Shown piece after piece: positions 44,601-59,600 of a stretch of 64,000 nt of DNA; positions within the stretch are counted from its first letter, which is position 1; each line of letters begins with the position of its first letter. Position numbers and translations under genes: made by a program. Under the pieces are notes generated by a model. It saw only the letters and a list, made by a program, of their open reading frames with translations. It searched no databases and was not told where the DNA came from. Source of the DNA: Endozoicomonas sp965232255 (lineage in GTDB: Bacteria; Pseudomonadota; Gammaproteobacteria; Pseudomonadales; Endozoicomonadaceae); the NCBI GenBank assembly GCA_965232255.1, contig OZ246962.1, positions 3,472,001 to 3,536,000 of the forward strand. Direction: 5' to 3'.

Positions 44601-47600
44601 AGCAACTATAGTGGGCTGTACGGTTCTGTCGCCCTGGACGGTGCCGGCAACTGGAGCTACAGCGCCGACAACAGCCAGTCGGCCATCCAGGCGCTGGGCG
44701 ACGGGGACACGCTGAGCGACATCATCACCATCCAGTCCGTGGACGGCACCAACCACAATCTGACCGTGACCATTACCGGCAGCAATGACGGCGCGGTGAT
44801 CAGCGGCACGGATACCGGCAGCGTCAGCGAAGATAGCAGTGCCCTGCTCAGCGTGGCTGGAGTTCTGAGTGTTAGCGATGCGGATGCCGGACAGGCGCAG
44901 TTTGCCGCCACCACGGTCAATGGCAGCTACGGCAGCCTGACCCTGGACGCCCACGGCAACTGGAGCTACAGCGCCGACAACAGCCAGTCGGCCATCCAGA
45001 CCCTGGGTGTGGGCGCGAGCCTCACCGATACCCTGACGGTACACTCCCTGGACGGCACCAGCCACAGCGTGACCCTGACCATCAACGGCAGCAATGACGG
45101 GCCGGTCCTGGATATCCCGCTGCTGAACCAGAACGCCAGTCAGGACAGCAGTTTCAGCTATCAGGTGCCGGGCAACAGTTTCAGTGACCTGGACGGCGAT
45201 GCCCTGAGTTACAGTGCTACCCTGGCTGATGGCAGCCCGCTGCCGGGCTGGCTGAGCTTTGACGGTGTTACCCGCACCTTCGCGGGCACGCCGGGCAACA
45301 GTGACGTGGGTGCGCTCTCGGTGCGGGTCACCGCCAGCGATGGCCAGGCCAGCACTGACGCCGACTTTACCCTGAACGTTGGCAACGTCAACGATCCGGC
45401 GGTGATCGGCGGCACCGATACCGGCAGCGTCACCGAGGACAGCGGCGCTATCCTGACCGCCTCCGGTACCCTGACCATCAGCGATCCCGACAGCGGCGAA
45501 TCGCAGTTTGCCGCCAGCAACTACAGCGGCCTGTACGGTTCTGTCGCCCTGGACGGTGCCGGCAACTGGAGCTACAGCGCCGACAACAGCCAGTCGGCCA
45601 TCCAGGCGCTGGGCGATGGGGACACGCTGAGTGACACCATCACCATCCAGTCCGTGGACGGCACCAACCACAACCTGACCGTGACCATTACCGGCAGCAA
45701 TGACGGCGCGGTGATCAGCGGCACGGATACCGGCAGTGTTACTGAAGACAGCGGTGCCCTGCTCAGCGTGGCTGGGGTTCTGAGTGTCAGCGATGCGGAT
45801 GTCGGACAGGCACAGTTTGCCGCCACCACGGTCAATGGCAGCTACGGCAGCCTGACCCTGGACGCCCACGGCAACTGGAGCTACAGCGCCGACAACAGCC
45901 AGTCAGCCATCCAGACCCTGGGTGTGGGCGCGAGCCTCACCGATACCCTGACGGTGCACTCTCTGGACGGCACCAGCCACAGCGTGACCGTGACCATCAA
46001 CGGCAGCAATGACGGGCCGGTCTTGGATATCCCGCTGCTGAACCAGAACGCCAGTCAGGACAGCGGTTTCAGCTATCAGGTGCCGGGCAACAGTTTCAGT
46101 GATCTGGACGGGGATGCCCTGAGTTACAGTGCCACTCTGGCCGATGGCAGCCCGCTGCCGGGCTGGCTGAGCTTTGACGGTGTTACCCGCACCTTCGCGG
46201 GCACGCCGGGCAACAGTGACGTGGGTGCGCTCTCGGTGCGGGTCACCGCCAGCGATGGCCAGGCCAGCAGCGACGCCGACTTTACCCTGAACATCGGCAA
46301 CGTCAACGATCCGGCGGTGATCGGCGGCACCGATACCGGCAGCGTCACCGAGGACAGCGGCGCTATCCTGACCGCCTCCGGTACCCTGACCATCAGCGAT
46401 CCGGACAGCGGCGAATCGCAGTTTGCCGCCAGCAACTACAGCGGTCTGTACGGTTCTGTCGCCCTAGACGGTGCCGGCAACTGGAGCTACAGCGCCGACA
46501 ACAGCCAGGGCGCCATCCAGGCGCTGGGCGACGGGGACACGCTGAGCGACATCATCACCATCCAGTCCGTGGACGGCACCAACCACAACCTGACCGTGAC
46601 CATTACCGGCAGCAATGACGGCGCGGTGATCAGCGGCACGGATACCGGCAGCGTTACTGAAGATAGCAATAATACTCTCACCGCTACTGGCACACTGACC
46701 ATCAGCGATGCGGATGCCGGACAGGCGCAGTTTGCCGCCACCACGGTCAATGGCAGCTACGGCAGCCTGACCCTGGACGCCCACGGCAACTGGAGCTACA
46801 GCGCCGACAACAGCCAGTCGAATATCCAGTCGTTGGGAGCTGGGGAAATCCTGATCGACACGCTAGCCATTCGGTCGCTGGATGGCACAACACATAATGT
46901 TGCCGTCACGATCAATGGCAGTAATGATGCACCGGCAAGAGTGTCAGATATTCTGCTGGATACCCAACCTGTCAACGAAGGTTCTGCCTTCTCTTATCAG
47001 GTTCCGGTAATGGCTTTCCAGGATATCGATGGCGATGCCCTCACGTACTCAGCTGTGCTGAATGATGGCAGTCCTCTGCCTTCCTGGTTGAGCTTCGATG
47101 CTGTGACACTCACCTTCTCCGGAACCCCAAGTCACAGTGATGCTGGCAACCTGTCGATCATGGTGACCGCCAGCGATGGCAATGCCAGTACTTCCGACAG
47201 CTTTGTTATTCAGGTAGTTGATCAAAATGCAGCCCCTGAAATGACATCAACACAACTGGGCATAATTGAAAGCACCCAACCAGGAACGGTGGTCTACCAG
47301 GTACAAGCCAGCGATGTCGATGGCGATGCGCTGACCTACAGTCTGACCGATGATGCCGGTGGCCTGTTCACCATTGATGCAGCTAGCGGGGAGATCACTC
47401 TCGCCAGTGCCCTGAATTATGAAACGGCTACCAGTCATTATTTGATGGTGAGAGCGACCGATCCATTCGGGGCATTCAATGAACAGGAGTTTTTCGTTGC
47501 CGTTGCTGATGCGAATGATCCAGCAGTGATCAGCGGTGCTGACTCCGGTACCGTTACCGAAGATAGCGGTAACACACTCACAGCTGTCGGCACACTGGTC

Positions 47601-50600
47601 ATCAGCGATGAGGATGTTGGAGAAGCGCAGTTTACTGCCACGACGATTAACGGCAGTTACGGTGACCTGACCATTGATGCCAACGGCAACTGGACCTACA
47701 GCGTTGATAACAGTCAGCCTGATGTACAGGCCCTGGGACTAGATGTAACCCTCACCGATACCTTAACGGTTCAGTCCGTGGACGGCACCAACCACAACCT
47801 GACCGTGACCATTACCGGCAGCAATGACGGTGCGGTGATCAGCGGCACGGATACCGGCAGCGTTACTGAAGATAGCAATAATATTCTCACCGCTACTGGC
47901 ACACTGACCATCAGCGATGCGGATGCCGGAGAGGCCCAGTTCACGGCTGAGACGGTTAACGGCAACTATGGTGATCTGATTATTGATGGCAACGGCAACT
48001 GGAGTTATACCGCTGACAACAGCCAGTCGAATATCCAGTCGTTGGGAGCTGGGGAAATCCTGATCGACACGCTAGCCATTCGGTCGCTGGATGGCACAAC
48101 ACATAATGTTGCCGTCACGATCAATGGCAGTAATGATGCACCGGCAAGAGTGTCAGATATTCTGCTGGATACCCAACCTGTCAACGAAGGTTCTGCCTTC
48201 TCTTATCAGGTTCCGGTAATGGCTTTCCAGGATATCGATGGCGATGCCCTCACGTACTCAGCTGTGCTGAATGATGGCAGTCCTCTGCCTTCCTGGTTGA
48301 GCTTCGATGCTGTGACACTCACCTTCTCCGGAACCCCAAGTCACAGTGATGCTGGCAACCTGTCGATCATGGTGACCGCCAGCGATGGCAATGCCAGTAC
48401 TTCCGACAGCTTTGTTATTCAGGTAGTTGATCAAAATGCAGCCCCTGAAATGACATCAACACAACTGGGCATAATTGAAAGCACCCAACCAGGAACGGTG
48501 GTCTACCAGGTACAAGCCAGCGATGTCGATGGCGATGCGCTGACCTACAGTCTGACCGATGATGCCGGTGGCCTGTTCACCATTGATGCAGCTAGCGGGG
48601 AGATCACTCTCGCCAGTGCCCTGAATTATGAAACGGCTACCAGTCATTATTTGATGGTGAGAGCGACCGATCCATTCGGGGCATTCAATGAACAGGAGTT
48701 TTTCGTTGCCGTTGCTGATGCGAATGATCCAGCAGTGATCAGCGGTGCTGACTCCGGTACCGTTACCGAAGATAGCGGTAACACACTCACAGCTGTCGGC
48801 ACACTGGTCATCAGCGATGAGGATGTTGGAGAAGCGCAGTTTACTGCCACGACGATTAACGGCAGTTACGGTGACCTGACCATTGATGCCAACGGCAACT
48901 GGACCTACAGCGTTGATAACAGTCAGCCTGATGTACAGGCCCTGGGACTAGATGTAACCCTCACCGATACCTTAACGGTTCAGTCGGTGGATGGCACCAG
49001 CCATAACCTGACCCTGACCATTACCGGCAGCAATGACGGCGCGGTGATCAGCGGCACGAATACCGGCAGTGTTACTGAAGATAGCAATAATACTCTCACC
49101 GCTACTGGCACACTGACCATCAGCGATGCGGATGCAGGAGAGGCCCAGTTCACGGCTGAGACGGTTAACGGCAACTATGGTGATCTGATTATTGATGGCA
49201 ACGGCAACTGGAGTTATACCGCTGACAACAGCCAGTCGAATATCCAGTCGTTGGGAGCTGGGGAAATCCTGATCGACACGCTAGCCATTCGGTCGCTGGA
49301 TGGCACAACACATAATGTTGCCGTCACGATCAATGGCAGTAATGATGCACCGGCAAGAGTGTCAGATATTCTGCTGGATACCCAACCTGTCAACGAAGGT
49401 TCTGCCTTCTCTTATCAGGTTCCGGTAATGGCTTTCCAGGATATCGATGGCGATGCCCTCACGTACTCAGCTGTGCTGAATGATGGCAGTCCTCTGCCTT
49501 CCTGGTTGAGCTTCGATGCTGTGACACTCACCTTCTCCGGAACCCCAAGTCACAGTGATGCTGGCAACCTGTCGATCATGGTGATCGCCAGCGATGGCAA
49601 TGCCAGTACTTCCGACAGCTTTGTTATTCAGGTAGTTGATCAAAATGCAGCCCCTGAAATGACATCAACACAACTGGGCATAATTGAAAGCACCCAACCA
49701 GGAACGGTGGTCTACCAGGTACAAGCCAGCGATGTCGATGGCGATGCGCTGACCTACAGTCTGACCGATGATGCCGGTGGCCTGTTCACCATTGATGCAG
49801 CTAGCGGGGAGCTCACTCTCGTCAGTGCCCTGAATTATGAAACGGCTACCAGTCATTATTTGATGGTGAGAGCGACCGATCCATTCGGGGCATTCAATGA
49901 ACAGGAGTTTTTCGTTGCCGTTGCTGATGCAAATGACCCAGCAGTGATCAGCGGCGCTGACTCCGGCACCGTTACCGAAGATAGCGGTAACATTCTCACC
50001 GCCGTCGGCACACTGGCCATCAGCGATGAGGATGCCGGAGAAGCGCAGTTTACTGCCACGACGGTTAACGGCAGTTACGGTGACCTGACCATTGATGCCA
50101 ACGGCAACTGGACCTACAGCGTTGATAACAATCAGCCCGTCATCCAGTCATTAGGTAATGGTGATAGCCTGAGCGATACGATCAATATTCAGTCTATTGA
50201 TGGTACGCAGCACGATATTACGGTCACGATTAATGGAACCAATGATGTACCGGTTCTTGTCAGCCCTTTGCCGACATTGTCACTTAATGGCAGCACTGAG
50301 CAGTATGCTGTGATTAACACAGTAAATGATTTCCCGTCCATCGCCACCACGATTGAGCTGTGGATGAAGCCTGGCGACAACTTCAGGGAGACGCCGTTAA
50401 CCTACGAAGTAGGAAGCAGTGATGAAGTCCAGATATTCCTGAATCCAGGTGCTGGTAATGCCATCGTGTATATTAATGGCAGTGACTATACCGTCAACTT
50501 ACCGAGCCTGTTTGACGGTGGTTGGCACCACTACGCCTTCAGCTGGGAGAGCAGTACTGGCACACTGAAAACCTATCTTGATGGACAGTTGATGGATACC

Positions 50601-53600
50601 GGCACTATAGCACAGGGCATCACCCTGGATAGCGGGGGTGGGCTGGTACTGGGTCAGGAAGCAGACAGCCAGATGGGGGGATATAACGCGAATCAGGCTT
50701 TCTCCGGCGAGATGCGGGATATACGCATCTGGGGCAATGTGCGCAGTGCTGACGAGATACAGGCTGCGATGAACAATACTGCGCTTGATCCTGCTTCAGC
50801 CGGTCTGGTAAGTCATTACAAGCTCAGTGGTGACACTCTGGATAGTGGTCCAGCAGCCAATCACCTAACTCTCAATGGTGGCTCCTGGAGGGGACTGTCG
50901 GAAGCAATGGGACCAGAGATGCTGGCGAATGACATCACCAGTATGGAACAAACTGCGCCGACAATTGCCGCCCATCCGGATGGCGGGTATATCAGCAGCT
51001 GGATATCTGATGATACGGGCAAAACAGTAGTGATGGCTCGCCGCTATGACGCATCTGGTGCTCCGGTAGGAACAGAGTTTCAGGTTGATGTGACTGTCCT
51101 CTCGGGATCCCAAATATACAGCAGTCCCACTGTGGCAGTGCTCGATAGTGGTGCCTACGCGCTGAGTTGGAGCCATGTATCTCCGGGCCACTGGGTAGAT
51201 GGCAAGGTGCATTTTTTCAGTGCTGCTGGCGTCTCGTTGAGTAACGATTCTAACTATGCACACGGTAGTGATTATCGAGTAGACATTTCAGCCCTGAGCA
51301 ACAACCGCTATGCCATTTCCACTGTGAATTCCAGCAGTAATCAGGTCAAGGTGCGGCTGTTTAATGCTGATGGCAGCAGTGATGGCGTCGTTAACGTGGC
51401 TAATGTTCCTTCCTGGGACTGGAGCGAACCCAATCTGACTGCTCTGGACAATGGCGGCTTTGCCATTACCTGGCGCAGTCACAAAGCCAGTACTGACAGT
51501 GTCAAACTGCAAATCTTCAATGCAGATGGTACCAGTGCTCACGGCCCTATCAACTTTGGTGGTGCGTCGGCCAGCGTCGATGACAGAACACAGGTGATTG
51601 TACTGGAGAATGGCACCCTGGCCACCAGCTACGAGAGTGCTGGTGCCTGGTATATCCAACGCTGGAATGCGGATGGAACTACCCTGGGCTCAGCTTTTGC
51701 GGTCAGTGACAATGGCGTGATTGCCACTCGGAATGTGCAATTGACTGCGGTGGGGGATGATATCCTGGCGACCTTTGTCGCGGACGATGACGATGGTAAT
51801 GGCGTGTACAGCCGACTGTTTAGCAAAGATGGACTGCCGTTGACAGACTCATTGCAGATAAATGACAGCACTACCGGCAACCAGTCTGCACCAGTGGTCA
51901 CAGAACTGGTAGATGGCACGGTTAAAATTCTCTGGAGTTCCGACCACAGCGGCGATACCGACATCTACAGCAAAACTCTGGCACTAGGTCAGCAGATTAG
52001 TGAAAAGGTTCACCCTGGTACGATTGTTGGCGAGATTCACGCCAGCGATGCAGAAAGTGATGTGCTGACCTACAGTTTGACCGACGATGCTGGAGGTTTA
52101 TTCACAATTGACTCTGCCACTGGCGTGATTACCGTAGCCAGTGCCCTGGACTACGAAACAGCCAGCAGTCATCAGTTGACGGTACGGATCTCGGATTCTG
52201 CTGGGGCATCCAGTGAGCAACAGTACGTTGTTCCTGTTGTGGATTACAATGTCGCGCCAGAGATTGCTGTTGATGATTACATTTACAGTGATTTGCAGCT
52301 GGATACCGAGCTAATTATCAATGGCAACGTCGATAGCAATGCTGACTGGAGTCTTTCGGGTAGTGTGGTTGCCAATGGGGGCAATTTACATTTCAGTAGT
52401 GCTGAAGCGCCTATTACGGGAATGGTGGAGCAGGCACTCAAGGGACATCCGAATGTCAACTACTCTCTCAGTCTGGATTATTTGAAAGTGGGCGGTGGTG
52501 CTGGTGTGGTCGCTGGTCGCGTGGAAGTTATTGACCAATCATCCGGTCAGGCATTGATAACAAGTACATTCGATACAAATTCCTCCACAGCGCAAACACT
52601 GAGTCTTGACTTCACTGCTCACTCAGCAGGCAACATGGTGTTGCGGATCACAGACACCTCTGATAGCACCAATGCCAAGGACTTGCAAGTTGACAATGTT
52701 TCCCTGATGGCTAGCAGTGCCAACAATTCCCAGATTGCCACAGGTGATATCAACCCAGGGTTGCTTAGTGCTGCCGTCGAATATGAACAAACCGTTCACA
52801 GCATCACCAGCCTGGAACAGACCGCGCCAGCAATTGCCGCTCACCCGGATGGCGGGTATGTCAGCAGCTGGATATCTGATGATACGGGTCAAACAGTGGT
52901 AATGGCTCGCCGTTATGACTCATCAGGGAGTCCGATAGGCACCGAGTTCCAGGTTAATGTGGACGCTCTTTCAGGATCCGAATTATACAAAGTTCCCAGT
53001 GTGGCGGTACTCGATAGTGGCAACTATGCGTTTCGCTGGAATCATGCCAATCCTGGCAGTTGGCAAAGTGGCAGAGTGCACTTTTTCAACTCGGATGGCA
53101 CTTCATTAAGCAATGATTTGAACCATGATTACGGCAGTGATTATGTGGGGGACATTGCAGCCCTGAGCGACAACCGTTATGCCACTTTTGGTGTGGTGGA
53201 TGCCAGCGGTAATCACCAGGTTCGCGTGCGCCTGTTTAATGCTGACGGCAGCAGCGACGGCGTGGTCAGTGTAGCCAATGTTCCCTCCTATCAATGGACG
53301 CCACCAGACTTGGTTGCTTTGGATCATGGTGGGTTTGCCATTACCTGGCGCAGTGATAAAACCAACACCGATAGCGCTAACCTACAGATTTTCAATGCAG
53401 ATGGTACTACTGCTCACGGACCGATTGCTTTTGGAGGAGCTCCGGCCAGTGATAATTCCTTTGCTACTGGGCATGCCAATACCAAGGTGATGGTATTGGA
53501 GAATGGTACTCTGGCCACAGGTTATCAGAGTGATGGTACCTGGTATATCCAACGCTGGAATGCTGACGGAACTGCACTTGATTCAGCGTTTGCGGTTAGT

Positions 53601-56600
53601 GACAGTGGCGTAATAGCTGTCAGCAACTTGCAATTGACGGCGGTAGGCAATGATATTCTCGCTACCTTTGTGTCATCCGATGGTGATGGCAATGGCGTGT
53701 ATAGTCGGCTGTTCAACGAAGATGGGTTGCCATTGACTGAACCAATGCTGATCAATAACAGCACTGTTGGCAATCAGTCCGCACCTGTGGTAACAGAGCT
53801 GGCAGATGGCACGGTTAAAATTCTCTGGAGTTCTGACCACATCGGCGATACTGACATCTACAGCAAAACGCTGGCACTGGGTCAGCAGATTGGTGAAAAC
53901 GCTCAACCTGGCACGATTGTCGGTGAGGTACATGCCACTGATGCTGACGATGATGATGTGTTGACCTACAGTTTGATCGATGATGCCGGGGGCTTATTTG
54001 CTATTGACGCTGCCACTGGCGTGATTACTGTGGCTAATGCCCTGGATTATGAAACTGCCATCAGCCATCAGTTGACGGTGCGAGTTTCAGATCCAATTGG
54101 TACGTTCAGCGAGCAAAAATATATCGTACTCGTTGCAGATGATCAGAATACTGCTCCTGAATTGCAGCCGAAACGTGAGGCTATAGCCTTGGCAGCTTTC
54201 GACTTTTCTGCGGGTTCGGGTACGATTGCCACAGATCTTACCGATCGCAACCATGACTTGACTTTCAATAGCGGTATAACAAGAACCAATGCTGGCATCA
54301 GTCTCAATAGTGTTGGCGGGTCAATCGAGCCAATGACACTGGGCGGAGATTTTACTATCGCCACCACCTTTACTTTTGATAGTCATGACACATGGGCACG
54401 CATAGTAGACTTGGGTAATGGCAATCCAACAGACAATATTCTAATCGGTAGCCCATCAGAAGGGCGAATAGGAGCACAAATTTTCAACGGTAGCACCAGC
54501 GTGGGCTTTATTGAGTCTGATAACTTCTACACGTTGGGTGAAACCTTCCATATTGCCTTGTCCGTAGATGCAGATGGCCATATGCGCCTTTATAAGAATG
54601 GTGTTGAAGTAGCAGACAATCCCAATGGCCAAGCACCTGCAGATGTATTGCGTTCCAACAACCTGGTTGGCGACAGCAACTGGTCTTCAGATCCTGCAAC
54701 GGACGGTACGATCAAAGATCTGCTGATTATTGATAAGGCACTGGATGCCGCCAGTATCAGTGACCTTTACCAGTTGACACAGTCTGATCAGATAGAGGTA
54801 TTTTTAAATCATCCGGATATCGCAGTAGGTAATGAACAGGTAGTCAATACCACTACCAGTCAGGAGCAAACTGAACCCGCAGTTGCTGCCCATCCGGATG
54901 GTGGTTATATCAGTGCCTGGATCTCTACAGATGGTGATGAAGAGATAGTGATGGCGCAACGGTTTGATGCGTCGGGGATACCTCAAGGCAATGAGCACCG
55001 GGTGAATATATGGAGTGGCAGCGGCTTGATGGTACTTGCCAATCCGCATGCCGCGGCGCTTGACTCTGGTGACTATGCTGTGGCGTTTAATAGCATTCTG
55101 CCTGGCAGTGGAATTGCCAGCAGAGTGATATTTTACCAAGCCGATGGTACCCAGATATCAAATGATGACTATGTATCTCTGTCGGACTACAACATGCGAT
55201 TAACAGCGCTGTCGGACGATCGCTATGCCATTTCGGCAGTCAACACCGACAGCAATCAGGTCAAGGTGCGTCTGTTTAATGCTGACGGCAGCAGCGACAG
55301 CGTTGTTAACGTGGCCAATGTTGCCTCCTGGGACTGGAGCCAACCTGACGTAGCTGCCCTGGATAATGGCGGATTTGCCGTTACCTGGCGCAGCAACAGA
55401 GCCTCTACTGATAGTGCCAACCTGCAGATTTTTAATGCAGACGGTACCAGCGCTCATGGCCCTGTTACCTTCGGTGGTACAGCAGCCAGCGGTAATGCTC
55501 ATGCCCACACCCAGGTAATGGTGCTGGAGAATGGCACTCTGGCCACCAGCTACGAAAGTGCTGGTACCTGGTATATCCAACGCTGGAATGCTGACGGGAC
55601 TGCGCTGGGTTCAGCTTTTGCGGTCAGTGATAGTGGCGTAATTGCCACCAGCGACATGCAATTGACCGCTGTGGGCGACGGTATCCTGGCGACCTTTGTA
55701 GCGGACGATAGCGATGGTAATGGTGTGTACAGTCGACTGTTCAGCAAAGGTGGCTTGCCATTAACTGACTCAATGTTGATGAATGACAGCACGGTCGGCA
55801 ATCAGTCCGCACCTGCGGTAACAGAACTGACGGATGGTACGGTTAAAATTTTCTGGAGTTCTGACCACAGCGGCGATACCGACATTTACAGCAAGACTCT
55901 TGCACTGGGACAACAGATTGGTGAAAACGCTCGACCTGGTACGATTGTTGGTGAAGTGCGTGCCAGTGATCTGGAGGGTGATGTACTGACTTACAGTTTG
56001 ACTGATGATGCCGGTGGTTTGTTCGCCATTGACTCTGCTACTGGCGTGATTACTGTGGCCAGCGCCCTGGATTACGAAACAGCCACCAGCCATCGATTAA
56101 CAGTAAGAGTCACAGATCCTGTCGGTGCGTTCAGTGAGCAACAGTATATCGTACCCGTTGCAGATGATCAGAATACCGCGCCGGAGCTCACGGTACATAA
56201 CCATATCTACGATGACTTGCCACTGGACACAAACCTGATTATCAATGGCAACATCAATAGCGACGTTGGTTGGAATTTATCGGGCAATGTTGTCGTCAAT
56301 AGTGGCCATTTGGTGTTTAGCAGTCACGATACTTCGATCACAGGTGTAGTGGAGCAGATCCTCAAGGGACATCCGGAAGTCAACTATACCTTGAGCCTGG
56401 ATTATGTGAGGGCAGGGAGTGGTCAGGTGGCAGGCCTGATGGAAGTCATTGATCAGGTATCCGGGCAAGTGTTGGCAACGGATACGTTCAATACCAATTC
56501 CTCTACTGCGCAAACCCAGAGCCTCAACTTCACAACCCAGTCAGCAGGCAATCTGGTGGTGCGGATTACGGACACCTCTGACAGTACTACCTCAAAGGAC

Positions 56601-59600
56601 TTGCAGATTGACAATATCTCCCTGCTGGCCACGAGTGTCGACAATCCACAAATTGCCACAGGTGCGATCGATACGGGTTTACTTAGTGCTACAACAGATC
56701 CCGAGCAAGTCGTCCACAGTATCACTAACCTTGAACAAACTGTGCCTGCGATTGCCCCCCATCCGGACGGCGGTTACATCAGCACCTGGATATCTGATGA
56801 TACGGGGGCAACGGTGGTTATGGCTCGCCGTTATGATGCATCTGGTAGTCCTGTAGGAGCGGAGTTCCAGGTTAATGAGGTTGATCTTTCAGGATCTCAG
56901 GTATATAGAAATCCCACTGTGGCAGTGCTCGATAGTGGTGGCTACGCGCTGAGTTGGAATCATGTTTCTCCCGGCCATTGGATACAAGGCAGAGTGCATT
57001 TTTTCAGTGCTACTGGTACCTCGTTGAGCAACGATCATAACTATGCACACGGCAGTGATTATGGAGTAGACATTTCAGCCCTGAGCAACAATCGCTATGC
57101 CATTTCCACTGTGAATTCCAGCAGCAATCAGGTCAAGGTGCGCCTGTTTAATGCTGATGGCAGCAGTGATGGCGTCGTTAACGTGGCTAATGTTCCTTCC
57201 TGGGACTGGAGCGAACCCAATCTGACTGCTCTGGACAATGGCGGCTTTGCTATTACCTGGCGTAGTCACAAAGCCAATACTGACAGTGCCAAACTGCAAA
57301 TCTTCAATGCAGATGGTACCAGTGCCAACGGCCCCATCAACTTTGGTGGTGCGTCGGCTAGCGTCGATGAGAGAACACAGGTGATTGTGCTGGAGAATGG
57401 CACTCTGGCCACCAGCTACGAGAGTGCTGGTACCTGGTATATCCAGCGCTGGAATGCGGACGGAACTACACTGGGCTCAGCTTTTGCGGTCAGTGACAAT
57501 GGAGTCATTGCCACTCGGAATGTGCGATTGACCGCGGTGGGAGATGATATTCTGGCGACCTTTGTCGCGGACGATGACGATGGTAATGGCGTGTACAGCC
57601 GACTGTTCAGCAAACATGGGCTACCGTTGACAGACTCATTGCAGATAAATGACAGCACTACTGGCAATCAGTCCGCACCTGCGGTAACAGAACTGGCGGA
57701 TGGTACGGTCAAAATTCTCTGGAGTTCTGACCACAGTGGCGATACTGACATCTACAGCAAAACTCTGGCATTGGGTCAGCAGATTAGTGAAAACGCTCAG
57801 CCCGGTACGATTGTTGGTGAGGTACATGCCAGTGATACAGAAAATGATGTGCTGACCTACAGTTTGACCGATGATGCCGGGGGTTTGTTCGCCATTGACT
57901 CTGCCACTGGCGTGATTACCGTAGCCAGTCCTCTGGACTACGAAACGGCCAGCAGTCATCAGTTGACGGTACGGGTCTCGGATCCAACCGGAGCATTCAG
58001 TGAGCAACAGTATATCGTTCCTGTTGCAGATCATCATTTTGCACCGAACATTACCGCACATAATCATATTTACAGTGATTTGCAGCTGGACACCGACCTG
58101 CTTATCAATGGCAACATAGACAATAGTACTGGCTGGAGTCTATCGGGCAGTGTGGTTGCTAATGGGAGCAATTTACATTTCAGTAGCGCTGAAGCACCAA
58201 TCACGGGAATGGTGGAGCAGGCCCTCAAGGGACATCCGAATGTCAACTACTCCCTGAGTCTGGATTATTTGAGAGTGGGCAGTGGCGTGGTCGCTGGCCG
58301 CGTGGAAGTTATTGATCAGTCATCCGGGCAATCATTGGCCACAAGTACATTCGATACAAATTCCTCCACAGCGCAAACCTTGAGCCTTGACTTCACTGCT
58401 CAGTCAGCAGGCAACATAGTATTACGGATCACAGACACCTCTGACAACACCAACGCAAAGGACTTGCAAGTTGACAATGTCTCCTTGCAGGCTACCAGTG
58501 CCAATAATCCACAAATTGCCGCTGGTGAGATCGACACATGGTTGCTCAGTGTTGCAACAGGTCATGAGCAAACCATCCATAGCGCTACCAGTCAGGAACA
58601 AACCGAACCCGCTATTGCCGCCCATCCGGACGGTGGTTATATTAGCACCTGGTTGTCCGACGACACGGGAGCAACAGTGGTGATGGCTCGGCGTTATGAC
58701 GCATCTGGCAATCCGGTAGGCGCGGAATCTCGGGTTAATATGGACGATCTTGCAGCAATTCACAATTTTCGTGCTCCCACTGTGGCTGTGCTCGATAATG
58801 GCGACTATGCGGTTCTGTGGGATCATGTAGCGCCCGGCAGTTGGATGCGTGGCCTGATGCACTTTTTCAGCGCTGATGGCACTTCAGTAAGCAGCGATTA
58901 TAACCACGCACACTCCAGCGAATATGTAGCAAGCATTTCTGCCCTGAGCAACAACCGCTATGCTGTCTCAGCGGTGAATACTAACAGTAATCAAGTCAAG
59001 GTACGTCTGTTTAATGCCGACGGCAGCAGCGATGGCGTAGTCAGTGTGGCCAATGTTCCCTCCTGGGACTGGACCCAACCCGACGTAGCAGCTCTGGACA
59101 ATGGCGGTTTTGCTATCACCTGGCGCAGTGGGAAGGCCAATACTGACGGCGCCAAGCTGCAAATCTTCAATGCAGACGGCACGAGCGCTCACGGTCCTAT
59201 CGACTTTGGTGGTGCGCCAGCCAGCGACAATGGTATGGCGTATGCCAATACGCAGGTGGTTGTCCTGGAAAATGGCACTCTGGCTACCAGTTACGAGAGT
59301 GCCGGTACCTGGTATATCCAGCGCTGGCACGCTGACGGGACTGCGCTGGGCTCAGCTTTTGCGGTCAGCGATAGCACGGTAATTGCCACCAGCAACATGC
59401 AACTGACTGCGGTTGGGGATGATATCCTTGCCACCTTTGTGGCGGCCGATGGTATATACAGTCGTCTGTTTAGCCGCAACGGGTTGCCGATGACTGAACC
59501 GGTAATGATTATCGACAGTACCAGCGGCAATCCGTCCACACCTGCGCTAGTGGAACTGGCGGATGGAACGGTTAAATTTCTCTGGAGCTCTGACCACAGC

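Noticed and set aside
38718..45869. Long minus-strand open frames (895 and 1163 codons) across the adhesin repeats, plus the 87- and 103-codon ones in the other frame
   Set aside because: They are antisense to the VCBS array, repeat with its exact 915-bp period and have the odd Ala/Val/Gly composition of a shadow frame in GC-rich repeats.
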